Source of the DNA: Arthrobacter sp. NicSoilC5
GTDB lineage: Bacteria; Actinomycetota; Actinomycetes; Actinomycetales; Micrococcaceae
NCBI RefSeq assembly: GCF_019977395.1
Contig: NZ_AP024660.1
Location: forward strand, 3,596,001-3,660,000
Length of the DNA: 64,000 bases
Direction of reading: 5' to 3'
Under the pieces are notes generated by a model. It searched no databases, was not told the origin of the DNA, and saw nothing but the letters and a program-made list of their open reading frames with translations. Each line of letters starts with the position of its first letter. Position 1 is the first letter of the stretch. Position numbers and translations under genes: made by a program. This document shows, one piece after another, positions 62,795 through 64,000 of this stretch.

Positions 62795-63601
62795 TCAGCC
62801 GCCCGCGCCGCCGTCGGCCGGATTGGCCGCGATGTCCATCTCCAGTTGGCGCCGGGTTTCCATCATCACGCCCACCAGCCCTGCGTCGAACAGTGGCCGG
62901 AACCTGGCCACCGGAGTGGCGACGCTCAAGGCGCCCACCACCATGCCCTTGCCGTTGTGCAGCGCCATCCCGAAGGCGCTGATGCCCTCCTCGGTGCCCT
63001 CGAAGTTGGCAGCGAATCCGTTGGCCCGCACCGACTCAAGTTCGCGCAGGAATGCCGGGTACTCGGCGTCGGGAATGTAGTCGCCGGCCAGCTCCGCGTT
63101 GGGGCTGCGGAACAGCTGTTCCAGCGCGGCCGGTTCCAGCTCCGCCAGGATGGCTTTGCCTCCCGATGCCTTGTGCGCCGGGAGCAATGTCCCCTGGCGG
63201 TCACCCACACGCAGAATATTCGAGCTTTCCACCGTGTCCAGGAACCGGACCTTGGTGCCCACCCGGATCATCAGGTTGACGGTCTCGTTGGTGCGGGCGC
63301 ACAGGACTTCCATGTGTGGCCGGGAGATGTCGCGCAGCTGCCGGGTCCAGCTGAACCCGGCAGGGCCGGCGCCCATCGCCGGGCCCGGCACGTAACGGCG
63401 CGTTTCGTCCTGCACCGCGAAGCCGCGGTAGACCAGCATGGCCAGGAGCCGGTGGGCGGTGGACGGGGCCACGCCCAGCTCCGCCGCGGCGTCCTTGAGC
63501 CGCAGGCTGCCCACGTCCCGCAGGAGCTGCAGCAGCTGCAGGGCGTTGTCCACCGCCTCAATGGAGTAGGTGGGCTTCCGTCGGGCCGGAAGATTCTGCA
63601 T
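62795..63601 (-). CDS. IclR-family transcriptional regulator
   Basis: A 268-residue regulator. The helix-turn-helix covers about residues 20-75 (LRLKDAAAELGVAPSTAHRLL), and the effector domain follows, with ASGGKAILAEL (near residue 145). It is next to the gentisate operon and divergent from an aromatic-acid transporter, so it probably controls both. Its start codon lies inside a 9-bp-arm palindrome (63590-63612), consistent with autorepression. Confidence 0.94.
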   Translation of the reverse strand: MQNLPARRKPTYSIEAVDNALQLLQLLRDVGSLRLKDAAAELGVAPSTAHRLLAMLVYRGFAVQDETRRYVPGPAMGAGPAGFSWTRQLRDISRPHMEVLCARTNETVNLMIRVGTKVRFLDTVESSNILRVGDRQGTLLPAHKASGGKAILAELEPAALEQLFRSPNAELAGDYIPDAEYPAFLRELESVRANGFAANFEGTEEGISAFGMALHNGKGMVVGALSVATPVARFRPLFDAGLVGVMMETRRQLEMDIAANPADGGAGG

Positions 63602-63612
63602 AACAGAATCTT
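63590..63612. promoter_or_regulatory. Candidate IclR operator overlapping the IclR start
   Basis: AAGATTCTG (63590-63598) and CAGAATCTT (63604-63612) are perfect 9-bp arms with a 5-bp spacer that contains the IclR start codon. The core TTCTG-N5-CAGAA recurs at 62763. It lies between IclR and the divergent transporter. Confidence 0.75.
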
Positions 63613-63649
63613 ATGTGCGGAGCGGTATGGCTGCCAGCACAGTGGTGGG

Positions 63650-64000
63650 ATGAATCACACAACTTCCGCTGCAGCGCCGCAGCGCACGGCCGCCCCCGCC
63701 CCGGGCGCCGGCCGTTCCGGGTTTCCCCGGCGTTCCGTGCTTGCCGTCCTGGTGTGCTGGCTGCTGGTCGTTTTCGACGGCTATGACCTGATCGTCTATG
63801 GGACGGTCCAGGGCTCGCTCATCAGCGATACCGGCTGGGGCCTGACCAAGGCCACCGCCGGCACCATCGGGTCGATGGCCTTCATCGGCATGATGATCGG
63901 AGCGGTCTTCGCAGGCCGCATGTCCGATACCTGGGGCCGCCGGCGCACCATCATCGGCTGCGCCGTCGTGTTCTCCCTCTTCACCATCCTCTGCGCCTTT
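63650..64000 (+). CDS. Aromatic-acid MFS transporter, AAHS type (3' end outside window)
   Basis: The first 117 residues of a major facilitator of the aromatic acid:H+ symporter type. DGYDLIVYGTV (near residue 44) and the loop GRMSDTWGRRRTIIGC are the family's diagnostic blocks. It is divergent from the IclR gene beside the gentisate operon, so it probably imports gentisate or a related hydroxybenzoate. The C-terminus is cut off. Confidence 0.9.
   Translation, partial: MNHTTSAAAPQRTAAPAPGAGRSGFPRRSVLAVLVCWLLVVFDGYDLIVYGTVQGSLISDTGWGLTKATAGTIGSMAFIGMMIGAVFAGRMSDTWGRRRTIIGCAVVFSLFTILCAF

Noticed and set aside
1..64000. tRNA, rRNA, insertion sequences or prophage
   Set aside because: No cloverleaf, rRNA stretch, transposase or integrase motif was recognised on either strand by eye; a dedicated scan was not possible.

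Overview
This is a chromosomal window from a high-GC actinobacterium. Its gene content points to the Micrococcaceae, most like Arthrobacter or Pseudarthrobacter. The main clues are a RamB-type regulator divergent from isocitrate lyase, a mycothiol-dependent maleylpyruvate isomerase, the YczR/YczE pair, an Nei-Lhr pair and many GTG starts. No rRNA, tRNA, CRISPR array, phage or transposase was seen. The genus is an inference; no search could be run.

Layout. 1-7.6 kb: a truncated TetR gene, a DsbA/FrnE-type oxidoreductase, a GT4 glycosyltransferase with a glycogen-debranching-type glucosidase, then a 2-hydroxyacid dehydrogenase with an acetyltransferase and a divergent CynX-type transporter. 7.8-12.7 kb: the glyoxylate shunt (aceB, aceA) with divergent ramB; hairpins lie in the aceA leader and between aceA and aceB. 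12.9-17.7 kb: a translationally coupled response regulator, histidine kinase and TAXI lipoprotein facing an MHS-type organic-acid transporter. 17.8-20.7 kb: a small membrane protein, a TetR regulator and pyruvate oxidase. 20.9-27.9 kb: pyridoxal/HMP kinase, dienelactone hydrolase, an unusual tRNA-guanine transglycosylase and several small housekeeping or unknown genes. 28-31 kb: GH32 and GH76 glycosidases. 31-37.5 kb: a short-chain dehydrogenase/acyl-CoA dehydrogenase operon, DUF1684, a small membrane protein and PEP carboxylase. 37.6-44.6 kb: DedA, macro domain, RluA-type pseudouridine synthase, an ArsR-SRPBCC operon, yczR/yczE and an Nei glycosylase. 44.5-53.7 kb: the Lhr helicase, a Rieske-FAD oxidoreductase, a DUF4232 lipoprotein and two small genes. 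53.9-59.7 kb: a PucR regulator, glutaminase, amino-acid permease and TPP-enzyme operon. 59.9-64 kb: a gentisate degradation operon under an IclR regulator, with the start of a divergent aromatic-acid transporter.

Metabolic theme. The window joins acetate, organic-acid and anaplerotic functions (glyoxylate shunt, PEP carboxylase, pyruvate oxidase, organic-acid uptake) with catabolic modules for gentisate, glutamine, fructans and alpha-mannan. Most modules carry their own regulator next to the genes it probably controls, and in several cases a candidate operator can be read directly.

The most unusual structure is a family of short repeats about 32 bp apart at three junctions between convergent genes (7.6, 12.7 and 20.7 kb), with a degenerate relative at 37.5 kb. 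Forward-oriented units run into reverse-oriented units, so each array converges on an internal hairpin. Two arrays end exactly at the stop codon of the neighbouring minus-strand gene.
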